Assembly (NCBI RefSeq): GCF_003977595.1
Contig: NZ_RYYR01000011.1
Coordinates: forward strand, 90,014 to 154,013
Source: Lysinibacillus antri
Lineage (GTDB): Bacteria; Bacillota; Bacilli; Bacillales_A; Planococcaceae
DNA length: 64,000 bases
Direction: 5' to 3'
The position numbers were made by a program, and so were the translations under genes. Below, piece after piece: positions 54,035 through 63,276 of the stretch. The notes beneath the pieces are model-generated. The model ran no database searches, was not told where the DNA came from, and saw only the letters and a list, made by a program, of their open reading frames with translations. The first letter of the stretch is position 1, and every line of letters starts with the position of its first letter.

Positions 54035-55126
54035 TTAATAACCTTCTCGTACTTCCCGATACATTAAGCCGTATTCTTCATTTCCTTTACTATCCGTTGC
54101 TTGAATTAACCCGATATCTTTTGCGTAATATTCATAAACTGTTCTGTTCTCCCATGGTAAATAGGATTTAATCGCTAACACGTCACGGTACTCGACGCCA
54201 TGAACTGTCCGTACCATATCCGTATCAATAATCCAACTATCACCATAAGATACCGGACCAATATCACTATCTCGATGAATTTGTGTTACAACAAATGGGA
54301 ATGGAATAATTCGATCGTAGTGATACCAATCATCATACCCTTCGCCGTAAAAATTCATATCTTGTCTAAAACCAAGTCGTGGAATCGATTCATGCATCGT
54401 TTCATTTGTAATAAACCAATATGCTAAGCCGTTCTCTTCTACTTGATCATAGTCATAGCGATAAGTACTCGTACCATCCGTGTAATAATAAACGTAATTT
54501 GGATCTGGCATAATGTTCATCGTATTTAAAGTAAGTGTACGCGTTAAAAAGGCGGAAAATTGCGCACGAGTAAGAAGCAGATCTGGTTTAAACGTGCCAT
54601 TGTCATACCCTTTTGCGATATTGTTTGACGTTACTTTCATAATATCTGAATAAAACTCTGAACCACGGGGAACGTCACTAAATTCCATTACACCTTCCGT
54701 TCCTTCTAATACTTCTAAATCAAATGCTTTTGCCATTAAACGCGCCATAAAAGCACGTGAAATACCTGCGTCTGGTTTAAAATACTCTGCCTTTGGAAAC
54801 AATCCCGCGCTATAAGCAGCCGCAATTTCCTTGTAATATGGATGCGTTTGAGGAATATCTTGATAATTTGGATTTTCTAAAGCTGTTGTTGGTAAATCCA
54901 ACGCATTGACAAGCATCACTGCGATATGTTTTTTCGAAATGAGTGCGTTGGGTTTAAATGTCCCATCCGGATAGCCACTAATAATGCCACGGTCAGCTAA
55001 ATAACTCGCTTCAATATACAACGGCGTATGTTGATTCATATCTTTAAAATTTGCAGCTTGTACATTTTGCATCGTTCCCAATACGATGAATACAAACATA
55101 ATACACATGACCAACCCTTTTTTCAT
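54035..55126 (-). CDS. Secreted S-layer-homology (SLH) domain protein
   Basis: A 363-residue exported protein. A signal peptide (MKKGLVMCIMFVFIVLG, cleaved near VQA) is followed by three SLH repeats at roughly 25-70, 88-130 and 148-190 (recognisable by ISGYPDGTFKPN and AKGYDNGTFKPD), which anchor proteins to pyruvylated wall polymer. The C-terminal 170 residues, rich in Tyr, Asp and Trp (YYYTDGTSTYRYDYDQ), do not match any domain I know. The start at 55126 is the better of two: the frame runs to 55144, but the signal peptide begins at MKKG. Confidence 0.85.
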   Translation of the reverse strand: MKKGLVMCIMFVFIVLGTMQNVQAANFKDMNQHTPLYIEASYLADRGIISGYPDGTFKPNALISKKHIAVMLVNALDLPTTALENPNYQDIPQTHPYYKEIAAAYSAGLFPKAEYFKPDAGISRAFMARLMAKAFDLEVLEGTEGVMEFSDVPRGSEFYSDIMKVTSNNIAKGYDNGTFKPDLLLTRAQFSAFLTRTLTLNTMNIMPDPNYVYYYTDGTSTYRYDYDQVEENGLAYWFITNETMHESIPRLGFRQDMNFYGEGYDDWYHYDRIIPFPFVVTQIHRDSDIGPVSYGDSWIIDTDMVRTVHGVEYRDVLAIKSYLPWENRTVYEYYAKDIGLIQATDSKGNEEYGLMYREVREGY

Positions 55127-55285
55127 CAACACACCATCTCCCATATATTAACAATTTTCCGCTTCATACTTATATACGCAACGAAAGTTTCATTTATGAG
55201 TGGTGTGAAAATATGACTATACAACAGGTAAAATAAAAAGCGACTACATCCGTGTTGAATGTAATCGCTAATTCCACAATAAATA

Positions 55286-58200
55286 TTAAAGCATCAAAAT
55301 CTCCCGAATATCTTCCTCCGTTAGCTTTGATGCATTGTTTTCGTTCGGGTGGAGGATATCTGTCACAAGATCGCGCTTTTTTTCTTGGAGGGCATGAATT
55401 TTTTCTTCTATTGTTCCACGGCTAATTAGCTTAATTACTTCGACCACGTTCTTTTGCCCCATGCGATAAGCACGGTCAGCAGCTTGTTCTTCAACGGCTG
55501 GATTCCACCAAAGATCATATAAAATGACCGTATCGGCGCCAGTTAAATTCAATCCCGTTCCCCCTGCTTTTAAAGAAATTAAAAAGACTTCACGTTCCCC
55601 ATAATTAAAACGATTACATAATTCCACACGTTCATCAGCAGGAGTTTTACCATCTAAATAGAAGTAGCTTTGATTCCGCCAAACTAATTCTTTTCCAATC
55701 ATTTCTAACATTTTTGTAAATTGAGAGAAAATTAATACCCGTCTACCTGAATGTTGCGATTCCTCAAGAATTTGAAGCAGTTGCTCAAATTTTGCGGAAC
55801 CTCCAGTGTAGCCTTCTACAAACAACGCAGGATGACAACAAACTTGGCGCAGTCTTGTTAATCCAGCTAAAATTCGAATTCGGCTACTGGCAAAGGTTTC
55901 TTTATCAAGATGTTTCAACGTATCATGGCGTAACTTTGCTAAAAGAGCTACATACAGTTTTTTCTGTTCCGGTAGTAATTCGGATAGTTCGAGAGTCTCT
56001 TGTTTTCCCGGTAATTCCGTAAGCACTTCCTTTTTCGTTCGGCGAAGTAAAAATGGACGCACTCTCCTAGCAATTACTTTTCTTGGTAAAAAAGTATAAT
56101 CCTCTAATTTCTGAAATAACTGCGGGAAGACGACATAGTAAATGGACCATAATTCCTCCAACGAATTTTCAACCGGGGTTCCTGTCAGTGCGAAACGATT
56201 ATCAGCTTGTATTTTTTTAACCGTTCGAGCCGTTTGAGTCATTGGATTTTTAAAGGCTTGTGCTTCGTCAAAGAAAACGGTATGGAAGTTTTGGGACTCA
56301 TACCATTTTCGATCTCTTCTTAGCAACGGATACGACGTAATGACAACATCCATACTTTGAAGATCCTGTAAAAGTTTTTCCCGCTCTTGTTTCTTTCCAT
56401 CGATCACAATAGCTTGTACTTCAGGCGCAAAGGACAATAATTCATCCAACCAATTATAAGTTAAAGAAGATGGACAAACGATTAGTATGGGCTTTTGTTG
56501 TTGGCGTATACTTTCTAGCTCAGAAACAATAAATGTAATGCTCTGCAACGTTTTCCCTAGCCCCATGTCATCGGCTAAAACGCCACCAAAGCCGTAATTC
56601 GCTAAAGTTTTCATCCAACGATACCCGTGCTTTTGATAGTCGCGAAGGATTGAATCTAAGTATTCGGGTACTTCCATCTTTAGTGTTTCTGGGTGCAGCA
56701 ATTGATCCATTAATTGACGAAACGATTGTTCTGGTGAAAAGACCTCACTCTCCTCAATCAAATCAAGAAATTTAAGACTGTTTAGGATGGGCAGATTAAA
56801 ACTTGCTTCATATTCATCATCTTGAGCCGGTATTTCATTTAGAAACCGTTGAATCTCTTCCATTTCCTTTGTCTCTAAAGAAAGAAGAGAGCCGTTGGGG
56901 AGGCGGTAATATTTTTGTTTTACTTTGAGAGCGGCTAAGATTTCTTTAATTTCATCATCTTTTATGCCAGTCATTTCAAACTTAAATTCAATCCAATCAG
57001 TCCGCTCTTTTTGAACCTTTACTTGAATTTTTGGAAACACATCTTTTTTTACTAGGCGTGTTCGAACAGCAGTGGTCATATAAATCTGCGCAAGTGGATG
57101 TAGTTTCGGAAGCACATGATATAAAAAATGATACTCCAATTCTTCATTTTGCATATAATAGCCACCCTCAGTTTGCGTAAAACCACTGTCCTCCATCATC
57201 TTCAAAATCGCTGCTTCTTTCTCAACATCACGAATCACCATGTTGCCAATAGGAACGTCATTGTTTTCTAAAGGTTGAATCACAACATGATCATACTCAA
57301 ACTCAAGACCAGCGAGAAGTCGATGCTTTAGTCGATCTAAGTAGAGCTTTGCTACTAATGACGTTTTCTTCATTTCACGCAAAATGGAATCATTTATTTC
57401 AACATGCCCTAGCCGTTTCAAATTGGGGACAACCGTTTCCATGAACGTGTTCAATTGATTTGAGGCAATAGAAACGTGATTGGCGCCTTTCGCTACCATT
57501 TGCTTTAATTGCTGTAATATTTCACTATCCTCATTTGTTAAGTTATAAAGTAGACCTTCACTTAAAACGAGATGATAAGAAGGAAATATCTTCAATTTTT
57601 CAAATCCATGAATATGTAGTTGATAGTGACCATCTGGAATTTTTCTTAAATGAAACTGTAGAGGTGGCGGTCCATCTTGCATCTGGAGTTTGTATACTGT
57701 CCCATATTCTTCAATCGTCGTGTTAGCTTTAAGTAACAATAGAAATAGCCCTTCAAAAGAAGATGGAACAATCAGTAATCGATTTTGTGGTGTAGAATCC
57801 ATTAAAACCATTTCATCGCGAACAAGATGTGTTAATTGTTGAACAATCGCGTCCGTTTCTTTTGAAAAACAATGAAGCATTGGGTCATATGTAAAGGAAG
57901 TGGTTACTCTACTATTGTTCCTATGGTAAACATTCTCTAAAAAACCTCTACTATCTTGAATCAATGAATTGCCAATCTTCAACTGGATTTCAAATAAGTA
58001 CTGTTCATCCTCATTCTCGAATGGTCTAAGTTGTATTGCCAAATCCACTATTTCTCGATTTTCAAAATGCATCTGGTGACCACTTTTTCGCGTTTGTTTC
58101 GTTTGGAAAATCGTCATGAAGTCATTCGCTTGTACATAAGTAGCCTCAATATTTAGCGACAATAATTTTTCAGCACCTTGACGCTCATAAATGGCAATTA

Positions 58201-58456
58201 ATACTGCTGCTACATGCTGACATGCTTTATCAAATTGCAATAGCGATGAACAACTACAAGAAGTTTGAATGGTACCGGTCGAATCTTTTTTTATGTGCAC
58301 ATGAAAATCTTCGTTTCCCTTCACGAGCCCTAAGCAGAAATCAATATCATTCTCAATCAATTCCACTTTGTTTCCACGAAAAAAAGAGTCCCCTCTTTTA
58401 AAGGAGACGGTACCACATAATTTTTCGATGATTTTTCGATTTAGTTTGACCTCCAT
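55286..58456 (-). CDS. SWIM zinc-finger SNF2-family helicase/ATPase
   Basis: A 1056-residue protein. An N-terminal SWIM zinc finger (CSCSSLLQFDKACQH, about 65-79; C-x-C-x-n-C-x-H) is followed by a long bacterial SNF2-associated region and, from about 600, the helicase core: motif I GVLADDMGLGKTLQS (about 625), motif II FDEAQAFKN (about 728), motif III ALTGTPVENSLEELWS and the C-terminal lobe with FSLKAGG-like ISLKAGGTGLNLTGAD and AADRAYRMGQ (about 985). Such proteins translocate on DNA and remodel protein-DNA complexes; the precise bacterial role is unknown. No methylase or nuclease neighbour suggests a restriction or defence role. Confidence 0.9.
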   Translation of the reverse strand: MEVKLNRKIIEKLCGTVSFKRGDSFFRGNKVELIENDIDFCLGLVKGNEDFHVHIKKDSTGTIQTSCSCSSLLQFDKACQHVAAVLIAIYERQGAEKLLSLNIEATYVQANDFMTIFQTKQTRKSGHQMHFENREIVDLAIQLRPFENEDEQYLFEIQLKIGNSLIQDSRGFLENVYHRNNSRVTTSFTYDPMLHCFSKETDAIVQQLTHLVRDEMVLMDSTPQNRLLIVPSSFEGLFLLLLKANTTIEEYGTVYKLQMQDGPPPLQFHLRKIPDGHYQLHIHGFEKLKIFPSYHLVLSEGLLYNLTNEDSEILQQLKQMVAKGANHVSIASNQLNTFMETVVPNLKRLGHVEINDSILREMKKTSLVAKLYLDRLKHRLLAGLEFEYDHVVIQPLENNDVPIGNMVIRDVEKEAAILKMMEDSGFTQTEGGYYMQNEELEYHFLYHVLPKLHPLAQIYMTTAVRTRLVKKDVFPKIQVKVQKERTDWIEFKFEMTGIKDDEIKEILAALKVKQKYYRLPNGSLLSLETKEMEEIQRFLNEIPAQDDEYEASFNLPILNSLKFLDLIEESEVFSPEQSFRQLMDQLLHPETLKMEVPEYLDSILRDYQKHGYRWMKTLANYGFGGVLADDMGLGKTLQSITFIVSELESIRQQQKPILIVCPSSLTYNWLDELLSFAPEVQAIVIDGKKQEREKLLQDLQSMDVVITSYPLLRRDRKWYESQNFHTVFFDEAQAFKNPMTQTARTVKKIQADNRFALTGTPVENSLEELWSIYYVVFPQLFQKLEDYTFLPRKVIARRVRPFLLRRTKKEVLTELPGKQETLELSELLPEQKKLYVALLAKLRHDTLKHLDKETFASSRIRILAGLTRLRQVCCHPALFVEGYTGGSAKFEQLLQILEESQHSGRRVLIFSQFTKMLEMIGKELVWRNQSYFYLDGKTPADERVELCNRFNYGEREVFLISLKAGGTGLNLTGADTVILYDLWWNPAVEEQAADRAYRMGQKNVVEVIKLISRGTIEEKIHALQEKKRDLVTDILHPNENNASKLTEEDIREILML

Positions 58457-58493
58457 AGAAACTAGGACCCCCTCCTTTCAATTGTGAAAAAGT

Positions 58494-58862
58494 TTAATCG
58501 TGATTTAATCCTACTGCAATTTTAATAAGGGAAGTAAATTCTTCTGGTTGAATATCCTCCAACGTTTGGATCATGATATGCCTCATCGATTTTCCGGAAC
58601 CCTCTAATAAACCATTCACATCATACCGTTGAAGGTCATTTCCCCGATGGAAGCCTAGATTGACATGATTTTTGGACGGTTGCAAATAACATACTAAGCC
58701 ATTATAAGTGTAATTTGGCATTGACCATTTATACTCTTCTTTTAGTAACGGTGAGGCATTAAAGATTAATTTTCTTAACGTATTTGTAATATGTTGAATG
58801 TCTTCAGGTAACTCTTTTAAATAGTCATCCACGACTTCAATTGTTCGAGTTTGATACTCCAT
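58494..58862 (-). CDS. DUF1801/YdhG-like protein
   Basis: A 122-residue protein with the DUF1801 pattern: VDDYLKELPEDIQ start, EEYKWSMPNYTYNG (about 42-55) and KNHVNLGFHRG in the middle. B. subtilis YdhG/Fra, a frataxin-like iron chaperone, belongs here; the relation to iron is only inferred from that homologue. It lies 38 bases upstream of the SNF2 gene in the same direction, so the two are probably co-transcribed. Confidence 0.8.
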   Translation of the reverse strand: MEYQTRTIEVVDDYLKELPEDIQHITNTLRKLIFNASPLLKEEYKWSMPNYTYNGLVCYLQPSKNHVNLGFHRGNDLQRYDVNGLLEGSGKSMRHIMIQTLEDIQPEEFTSLIKIAVGLNHD

Positions 58863-58992
58863 GCAAATCCCCCTTTTTCTAATAGTATTTCAAAATAACA
58901 ACAAACGATAACATCTACTGAAATCGCTATGAGGCTCGTGTATCTTCAAGTAAATTCTAACATATTGGTGTGAAAACTTACATCTATGAAAA

Positions 58993-59025
58993 AAGGAATT
59001 CAGAAAGTTGAACTCTGAATTCCTT
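58993..59025 (-). terminator. Intrinsic terminator of the RNase H gene
   Basis: AAGGAATTCAG (58993-59003) with CTGAATTCCTT (59015-59025), followed on the minus strand by TTTTTTC. Confidence 0.85.
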
Positions 59026-59110
59026 AAAATAATTTTTGAAAAAATACTATTTCGTTAATAAAATTCCAAAAAGCATACATCCCGACTTGAAGATTCATGC
59101 TTTCATACGA

Positions 59111-59767
59111 TTACTGCAATTCGATTTGTCCTGTAATATCTACACCCTTTAAAGCCTGTGTAGCAAGACGATCTGCTTCTTCATTTTGTTTACGAGGGAC
59201 GAGTTCAAATTCTGGTGTAATCCCTAAGCTCTTTAACTTTTCATCAATGCGGTCTGCCCAACTTGCGAGATCCTTTTCATAAGCTGGCCACTCCCCACCC
59301 ATTTGATTAATAACCACTTGGGAATCCCCGATAAATTTCACTGTTTGATGATGCACATCTAATAAATCCAACTCCACGATACTTAAATGTAGTGCTGCAT
59401 ATTCTGCTTCATTATTCGAAGCTAAGCCTTGCGCAGGTGCATTTCGTCGCAAACGATAGGACTTGCCATTTTGTTCGTAATAAATAACAACCCCAAGTCC
59501 TGAAAAACTTGTTTGAATATCAAAGCCTCCATCAAAATAAACACGAACATTATGAGGCTCTGTTTCGACTTCTTTAATATATTTCTTAAGTTCCTTTGCC
59601 ATCCACGTGCTATCATGTTGATCAATAAAGGTCATAGTTTTTACACGTCCGGTTTTCTCCAAATCTTCCGCGATCGTTAGTGCATGGGTTGGTGGCATTT
59701 CCTCTGAACGAAAAACCGTTTCAACCCCATTTTTCGTTTTGTATGTCCATTCAATGATGATTTTCAT
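59111..59767 (-). CDS. RNase HI-family protein (YpeP/YpdQ-like)
   Basis: A 218-residue protein with an N-terminal extension of about 70 residues and a C-terminal RNase HI fold. The active-site acids fall in the usual places: Asp in YFDGGF (about 74), Glu in NNEAEYAAL (about 113), Asp in IGDSQVV (about 141) and Asp in EEADRLA (about 204). It should cleave RNA in RNA-DNA hybrids; the N-terminal domain is probably the family's own, not the dsRHbd. Ribosome site AAGGAGG directly precedes the ATG. Confidence 0.88.
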   Translation of the reverse strand: MKIIIEWTYKTKNGVETVFRSEEMPPTHALTIAEDLEKTGRVKTMTFIDQHDSTWMAKELKKYIKEVETEPHNVRVYFDGGFDIQTSFSGLGVVIYYEQNGKSYRLRRNAPAQGLASNNEAEYAALHLSIVELDLLDVHHQTVKFIGDSQVVINQMGGEWPAYEKDLASWADRIDEKLKSLGITPEFELVPRKQNEEADRLATQALKGVDITGQIELQ

Positions 59768-59860
59768 AGATATCCTCCTTGTTCATTCCTATAACTATTA
59801 TTGACTATATTAACCATTTTGTATATTAGTTTGGAGTATGTTGAGGGAATATATAAGAAG

Positions 59861-59990
59861 ATTGGTGATCATTTATCAGATTTTGTGAGCGCTTAGCCGG
59901 GTTTGGGATCACTTACCTCGATTTGTGAGCGCTTAGCCGGGTTTGGGATCACTTACCTCGATTTGTGAGCGCTTGGCTGGATTTGACCAA
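59861..59990. repeat. Array C: six phased 20-nt repeats
   Basis: Twenty-base units run from 59861 to 59980 without a gap, followed by a half unit. Type 1 (e.g. TTTGTGAGCGCTTAGCCGG, at 59881, 59921, 59961) and type 2 (GTTTGGGATCACTTACCTCG, at 59901, 59941 and, diverged, at 59861) strictly alternate, so the true period is 40. The array ends directly at the stop codon of the minus-strand gene at 59992. Confidence 0.92.
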
Positions 59991-59991
59991 T

Positions 59992-60741
59992 TTATTCGTA
60001 CGTTTCCGTAGCCTCTATCTGTTGATACAACCAATACCCTGCTTGACTTGCAACAAACTTTTCAAATGGACATTTGTTAAATAAGTAAATATCCTTTAAT
60101 ACCTCGTGTACTGCCTTCCATCTTAAGGTGCTTAATCCCTTTAACCGCGCAATCTCAGTTGTGCGATGCGGCAAATCCTGTAATATCGCTTCTTCGGATT
60201 GCTGGTATTGCTTCGTTAGGATTTGTCCATATGGCGTATGATAGGTGTCTACAAAAAGTAATGAAAAATAAAAATCCCGATGCTTTGTATATTCCAGTCC
60301 CACATCGATATTACGTAGAATTTGGTTACTTTGCCGTTGATTATAAGGTTGTATTTGAATATCACTTTTATATTTCGCTAATAGAAACCAAACAAACTCT
60401 TTTGTTTCAATAATAAGATCAATCTCATAATACAGATCGGGTAAATGGATATCTTTTGGTGGGGTTACGCGTCTCCATAAGCTCACCTGGACATCATTCA
60501 CAGAATAAGGCAGATCAAGATGGAAAGCTTTTCGAAATAAAGGGCCAATCCAAGTCGATGGTTTAATTTGCCTCAAACTCCGAAATACATTCCAAGTGAG
60601 CGCGTCTTCCATACTTTCACTTCGGTCTGGTCTAAATCTCCTAGTACCCCACCCCGCTAGTTGCGGATCGTATTTATCAATAATTAACGACTCACGAAAT
60701 TGTTGCTGTAAAAGGAGTTCATTTTTTGTAAGTTCTGTCAC
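59992..60741 (-). CDS. Hypothetical protein, possible degenerate PD-(D/E)XK nuclease fold
   Basis: A 249-residue soluble protein that I do not recognise. SMEDALTWNVFRSL (about 43-56) and EIDLIIETKEFVWFLLAKYKS (split here; about 106-127) recall motifs of PD-(D/E)XK proteins, in which a helix Glu is followed by D-x(n)-ExK. The expected Glu two before the Lys reads Leu (FLLAKYK), so it may be a structural relative without nuclease activity. Met start follows an AAAGGGGG site. Repeat array C abuts its stop codon. Confidence 0.6.
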   Translation of the reverse strand: MTELTKNELLLQQQFRESLIIDKYDPQLAGWGTRRFRPDRSESMEDALTWNVFRSLRQIKPSTWIGPLFRKAFHLDLPYSVNDVQVSLWRRVTPPKDIHLPDLYYEIDLIIETKEFVWFLLAKYKSDIQIQPYNQRQSNQILRNIDVGLEYTKHRDFYFSLLFVDTYHTPYGQILTKQYQQSEEAILQDLPHRTTEIARLKGLSTLRWKAVHEVLKDIYLFNKCPFEKFVASQAGYWLYQQIEATETYE

Positions 60742-60869
60742 TCAATTCCCCCTTTCATCATGAAAATGAATTAGTTATATATACGATTCGTCCAAATCAG
60801 TCATTCCTAAAGTAGCAATTTTCGAATGGTTTCTCATTTCCATTCATCTACTACATAAAGGAGGATGAA

Positions 60870-61025
60870 ATGAATCCAAAAAATAATCTAATGATTCCAG
60901 GATGCTTTTTTATTGGGTTGGGAATTGGATTAGCTTTTGACCAAATGGCAGCAGGAATTTTTTTAGGGCTCGGTATTGGGTTTATTTTATATTCACTTGT
61001 ATCTTTATTGAATAAAAAGAAATGA
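60870..61025 (+). CDS. Small membrane protein with two helices, 51 residues
   Basis: A 51-residue hydrophobic peptide with two helices (CFFIGLGIGLAF and AGIFLGLGIGFILYSLVS) and a C-terminal KKK, preceded by AAAGGAGGATGAA. Glycine-zipper-like spacing in both helices suggests tight packing or oligomerisation. Unrecognised; it lies just upstream of the ecsC-type gene in the same direction. Confidence 0.75.
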   Translation: MNPKNNLMIPGCFFIGLGIGLAFDQMAAGIFLGLGIGFILYSLVSLLNKKK

Positions 61026-61102
61026 TAATAAGGATATGAAACTTTCTTATTGAACCTAACGTATATACTAGTACAAGTTGAAATTTAAGGAGAATCTGTC
61101 GT

Positions 61103-61963
61103 TTGGAAACAAAAGAACAATTACACACCTATTTACAAGAAATTGAAATATGGGAAGACGATCAAAAAGGTCTATTTTTTTGGGAGAAACTTGGACGCCT
61201 CCCCTTTAAATTGTTAGACAAAGTAACACCGAAATTTATTCAAGAAAAAATCGGCATCTTGGTCAATGAATTAGGAAGTTATATTCAGACGGGTGGCAAA
61301 TATTTAATTAGTGAAAAAGGAATCATCTCCAAAATTCAAAAAACGTCCAATCATCCAATCGAATCTATTGAAGACATTGGAAACATGCCCATTGAAGATA
61401 TGATAGTTGTAAGTAAACAATTACAAAGTGAACGGGCGAAATTTGCAACAGTCCAAGGAGCCTCTACAGGATTTGGTGGATTGTTTACACTCGTAATTGA
61501 TATTCCGGTTATTCTTGGAACAGCATTAAAAACGTTGCAAGAAATCGCGATTATTCATGGCTACAATCCGAACGAAAAACAAGAACGTGTATTTATCGTG
61601 AAATGTTTACAATTTGCTTCAGCCGATATCGTTGGAAAAGAAGCCATCTTAAAAGAGCTAGCAACGATGAATGAAAAAAAAGACCGTTCTGAAAGTATGA
61701 TTAGTCAATTAAAAGGATGGCAAGAGGTATTTTTTACGTACCGCGATAACTTCGGATGGAAGAAGCTCTTACAAATGGTGCCAATTGCTGGGATGATTTT
61801 CGGTGCCATTGCCAATAAAGGGATGATCGAGGATGTTTCAGAAGCCGGTATGATGCTCTACAGAAAAAGAAGGATTTATGAAAAATTAGATGCATTCGAT
61901 CGCCCTTTTCAACCAGTAACCAATACACCAATTGAACCTCAAGAAGACGTACCGTTACAATAG
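61103..61963 (+). CDS. EcsC family protein
   Basis: A 286-residue protein of the EcsC family (PF12787), with the conserved amphipathic core VQGASTGFGGLFTLVIDIP (about 119-137) and the following ILGTALKTLQEIAIIHGY. In B. subtilis, EcsC accompanies the EcsAB ABC transporter; here no transporter is adjacent. Start TTG 61103 has AAGGAGAA upstream. Convergent with purU, sharing the terminator between them. Confidence 0.85.
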   Translation: METKEQLHTYLQEIEIWEDDQKGLFFWEKLGRLPFKLLDKVTPKFIQEKIGILVNELGSYIQTGGKYLISEKGIISKIQKTSNHPIESIEDIGNMPIEDMIVVSKQLQSERAKFATVQGASTGFGGLFTLVIDIPVILGTALKTLQEIAIIHGYNPNEKQERVFIVKCLQFASADIVGKEAILKELATMNEKKDRSESMISQLKGWQEVFFTYRDNFGWKKLLQMVPIAGMIFGAIANKGMIEDVSEAGMMLYRKRRIYEKLDAFDRPFQPVTNTPIEPQEDVPLQ

Positions 61964-61964
61964 A

Positions 61965-62010
61965 AAAACGTGTGGTAGAACCCTATAATAGGCGTTCTCC
62001 CACACGTTTT
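61965..62010. terminator. Bidirectional terminator between ecsC-type gene and purU
   Basis: AAAACGTGTGG (61965-61975) with CCACACGTTTT (62000-62010) and additional inner pairing, flanked by A- and T-runs. Confidence 0.85.
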
Positions 62011-62014
62011 TATT

Positions 62015-62920
62015 TTAATGAAACACGATTGTTTTGTTTCCTTCAACAATGATACGGTTTTCTAAATGCCATTTCACTGCTTTTGCTAAAACGCGACGTT
62101 CGATTTGACTACCGATTTTCTTCAACGTTGGAACATCATCACGATGGTCAACACGTTCCACATCTTGTTCAATAATTGGACCTTCATCTAAGTCATTTGT
62201 AACATAGTGCGAAGTTGCTCCGATTAATTTAACACCACGTTTATGTGCACGATCGTAAGGATTTGCCCCAATAAACGCAGGTAAGAAGGAATGGTGAATA
62301 TTAATAATACGATTTTCAAAATGGTTCACGAAATCTGGCGTTAAAATTTGCATATAACGCGCTAAAATTAACACATCCACATTATATTCTTCCATTAATT
62401 GAATTTGTTGTGCTTCCACTTCTTTACGAATATCTTTATTTGCTGGTAAGTAATGGAATGGGATCCCGTGCGATTCTACTATCGAACGTGCTTCTTCATG
62501 ATTACTTATCACAACGGCAATATCCGTATCTAAATCCCCATTTTGCCATGCCCATAACAGTTCCAATAAACAGTGCAATTCTTTCGAAACATAAATCGCT
62601 GTACGTTGGCGCTGATTACGATAAAAGATGTTATATGACATATTATAGTCCCAAGCAATTTGGGCAAACTCTTTTTCCATTTGTGGTCTTTTTTCTTGAA
62701 GGTTGTCACAATGGAATTCTAAACGAATAAAAAACTTCCCATTTTCAGGATCACTGGAATACTGACTAGATTCAATAATATTGGCGTTATGCTTATATAA
62801 AAAAGTCGATAAAACCGATACAATCCCTGGCTTATCGGGACATTTCACTAATAATCTAGCTCTGTTTTCTAGTTGCGAATCTTGTACTTTACTTTCTTTA
62901 GTAACTTGCTGAACTTGCAT
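62015..62920 (-). CDS. purU: Formyltetrahydrofolate deformylase PurU
   Basis: A 301-residue enzyme hydrolysing 10-formyl-THF to formate and THF, supplying formate to PurT and balancing one-carbon pools. An N-terminal ACT domain (ARLLVKCPDKPGIVSVLSTF, about 21-40) is followed by the formyl-transferase-like catalytic domain with NIHHSFLPAFIGANPY and DLDEGPIIEQD holding the Asn/His/Asp catalytic set. The start at 62920 (MQVQQ) is chosen for AGGAG eight bases upstream. Monocistronic. Confidence 0.94.
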   Translation of the reverse strand: MQVQQVTKESKVQDSQLENRARLLVKCPDKPGIVSVLSTFLYKHNANIIESSQYSSDPENGKFFIRLEFHCDNLQEKRPQMEKEFAQIAWDYNMSYNIFYRNQRQRTAIYVSKELHCLLELLWAWQNGDLDTDIAVVISNHEEARSIVESHGIPFHYLPANKDIRKEVEAQQIQLMEEYNVDVLILARYMQILTPDFVNHFENRIINIHHSFLPAFIGANPYDRAHKRGVKLIGATSHYVTNDLDEGPIIEQDVERVDHRDDVPTLKKIGSQIERRVLAKAVKWHLENRIIVEGNKTIVFH

Positions 62921-63078
62921 GAATGACACTCCTAATCTATTTCACTTAATTTTTAATTATCTATTATTTTCTATCAATGAGCAACCTTTTTTCCAGAATG
63001 AGATGTTTGTTTCAAACTTTATTTTTTACATAAAGCCGTTAAAAAATTCGCATATTAATTTGGAAAGGAGATGATCAC

Positions 63079-63252
63079 ATGTACGATGAAAAAGAATTTG
63101 ATGAGTACTCAAATTTTGATGATCGAGATATTCAACATAGTCAAGCAGCACCAAAAATGGGGCGTACCAACAAAGAGGAATATGGGATGGAGAAAAATAC
63201 AGATATTCTCAATTCTAAAAAGAGTTCCTACACGAATAAAAAGAATAGCTAG
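63079..63252 (+). CDS. Small hydrophilic protein, 57 residues
   Basis: A 57-residue, highly charged and Asn/Asp/Lys/Ser-rich protein (MYDEKEFDEYSNFDDRD start) preceded by a strong AAAGGAG site. Probably disordered; not recognised. Its composition would suit a spore-associated or signalling peptide, but nothing ties it to either. Confidence 0.6.
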   Translation: MYDEKEFDEYSNFDDRDIQHSQAAPKMGRTNKEEYGMEKNTDILNSKKSSYTNKKNS

Positions 63253-63276
63253 CTAATGGAATGAAAGCATGTAAAA

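Noticed and set aside
59861..59990. Array C or D as a CRISPR array
   Set aside because: The units have no uniform direct repeat with unique spacers; whole units are near-identical and alternate, with no cas gene in the window.
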